Positions 5,839 to 6,351 of a stretch of 6,351 bases of DNA are shown piece by piece (position 1 is the first letter of the stretch; every line of letters begins with the position of its first letter). Source of the DNA: Niveispirillum sp. (lineage in GTDB: Bacteria; Pseudomonadota; Alphaproteobacteria; Azospirillales; Azospirillaceae); contig JAEMSB010000275.1 of NCBI GenBank assembly GCA_016463045.1, forward strand, positions 1 through 6,351, written 5' to 3'. Position numbers and translations under genes: made by a program. The notes below the pieces were generated by a model. It was given only the letters and a program-made list of their open reading frames with translations. It made no database searches and was not told the origin of the DNA.

Positions 5839-6285
5839 TCAGCCTTTCACCAGGGTCAGTTTCGGGCGGCCTGGCGGCGGGTGATATCCCGGCAGGGCGG
5901 CGATCTGGCCCGCGATGACATTGGTGAAATCGCCGATGCCGGGCCAACTGGTCATCTTGCCGATCAACCGCTTGCCCCGGAACACGAAGAAAACGGGAAT
6001 GCCGTGCAGGCTAAACCGGTTCGCCATTTCCATGTCGTCATAGACATTGTCGTGCAGCCAGCGCACCTCCGGCCAGATGAACCGGGGTGGCGCGGACAGG
6101 ATCGCATGCTTGGCAATGTCGCAATTGGGACAGTCGCGGCCCCACAGGAACAGGATGGTCAGCGGCGGCACACCCTCCTCGGCCAGGGCTCCGTCCAATT
6201 CCGCGCTGCTGACCTCGCGCATCGGGAAACGCGTGAAAAAATCCGGTGGTGTGCCGGGATTGGCCGGATTGCCTGGATTGGACAT
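5839..6285 (-). CDS. thioredoxin-fold protein with CPNC active site
   Basis: This 148-residue predicted thiol-disulfide oxidoreductase or thiol-based redox partner has a thioredoxin fold. Strand LTILFLWG leads to GRDCPNC, with C52 and C55 the redox pair at the start of the active-site helix. The cis-proline is P97 in HGIPVFFVF, and the glycine-containing FRGKRLIGK hairpin and a final helix (FTNVIAGQIAAL) follow. The active site is CPNC, not the CGPC of TrxA, so its redox potential and partners may differ. There is no signal peptide: the N-terminus is a polar NPG/NPA/NPG repeat (residues 3-11), so it should be cytoplasmic. GGAGGA (complement of 6292-6297) lies 6 bases before the ATG. It may be co-transcribed with the YCII gene 104 bases downstream. 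A glutaredoxin-like or DsbC-like role is not supported. Confidence 0.87.
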   Translation of the reverse strand: MSNPGNPANPGTPPDFFTRFPMREVSSAELDGALAEEGVPPLTILFLWGRDCPNCDIAKHAILSAPPRFIWPEVRWLHDNVYDDMEMANRFSLHGIPVFFVFRGKRLIGKMTSWPGIGDFTNVIAGQIAALPGYHPPPGRPKLTLVKG

Positions 6286-6303
6286 CGGGTTTCCTCCGCC
6301 TTG

Positions 6304-6351
6304 TTATCGTGGACCCGCCAACAATTCAGGGGCGACCGCCTCTGCGCGGGG
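6304..6351 (-). CDS. possible C-terminal tail of an upstream minus-strand gene (cut off by the window)
   Basis: On the minus strand one frame is open from the right edge and ends in TAA at 6304-6306. It encodes about 15 residues with an Ala/Pro-rich tail (AEAVAPELLAGPR). The stop would leave 18 bases to the thioredoxin-like ATG, with that gene's ribosome site in between, as in an operon. Fifteen codons cannot establish a gene, and another minus-strand frame is also open here. Confidence 0.2.
   Translation of the reverse strand, partial: PRAEAVAPELLAGPR

Overview
The window reads as a stretch of chromosome from a high-GC alphaproteobacterium. The FtsK motor core has the wording I associate with alphaproteobacterial FtsK. 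All frames show the strong third-position G/C bias that produces long spurious antisense ORFs. A Rhodospirillales/Azospirillaceae-type host would fit, but that is an impression from protein style and not a proof. I see no tRNA, rRNA, CRISPR array, insertion sequence or phage structural gene.

Layout: (1) The window opens inside ftsK on the + strand (2-1660), which has lost its N-terminal membrane part to the window edge. (2) A membrane-anchored LACTB-like serine hydrolase (1692-2852, +) starts 31 bases after it and is probably co-transcribed. (3) A 101-base AT-richer gap with several dyad symmetries leads to a stand-alone GH19 endolysin/chitinase-type lysozyme with a C-terminal peptidoglycan-binding domain (2954-3778, +). 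(4) Convergent to it is murI, glutamate racemase (3807-4643, -). (5) A 154-base divergent intergenic region packed with inverted repeats separates murI from a small secreted protein of unknown function (4798-5352, +). (6) Two minus-strand genes close the window: a YCII/DGPF-type small protein (5375-5734) and, upstream of it, a CPNC thioredoxin-fold protein (5839-6285). A possible tail of another minus-strand gene touches the right edge.

Four neighbouring genes touch the cell envelope or division: the chromosome translocase at the septum, a penicillin-binding-protein-fold hydrolase, a muralytic enzyme, and the enzyme that makes D-glutamate for peptidoglycan. Only ftsK and the hydrolase look like one transcription unit. 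The endolysin has its own leader and murI runs the other way, so a common envelope theme is suggestive only. Most of the window is ordinary core genome. The parts worth a second look are the repeat-rich leader of the endolysin, the dyad-rich divergent region, the orphan lysin without an export signal or visible holin, and the secreted protein with a duplicated TMGE motif.
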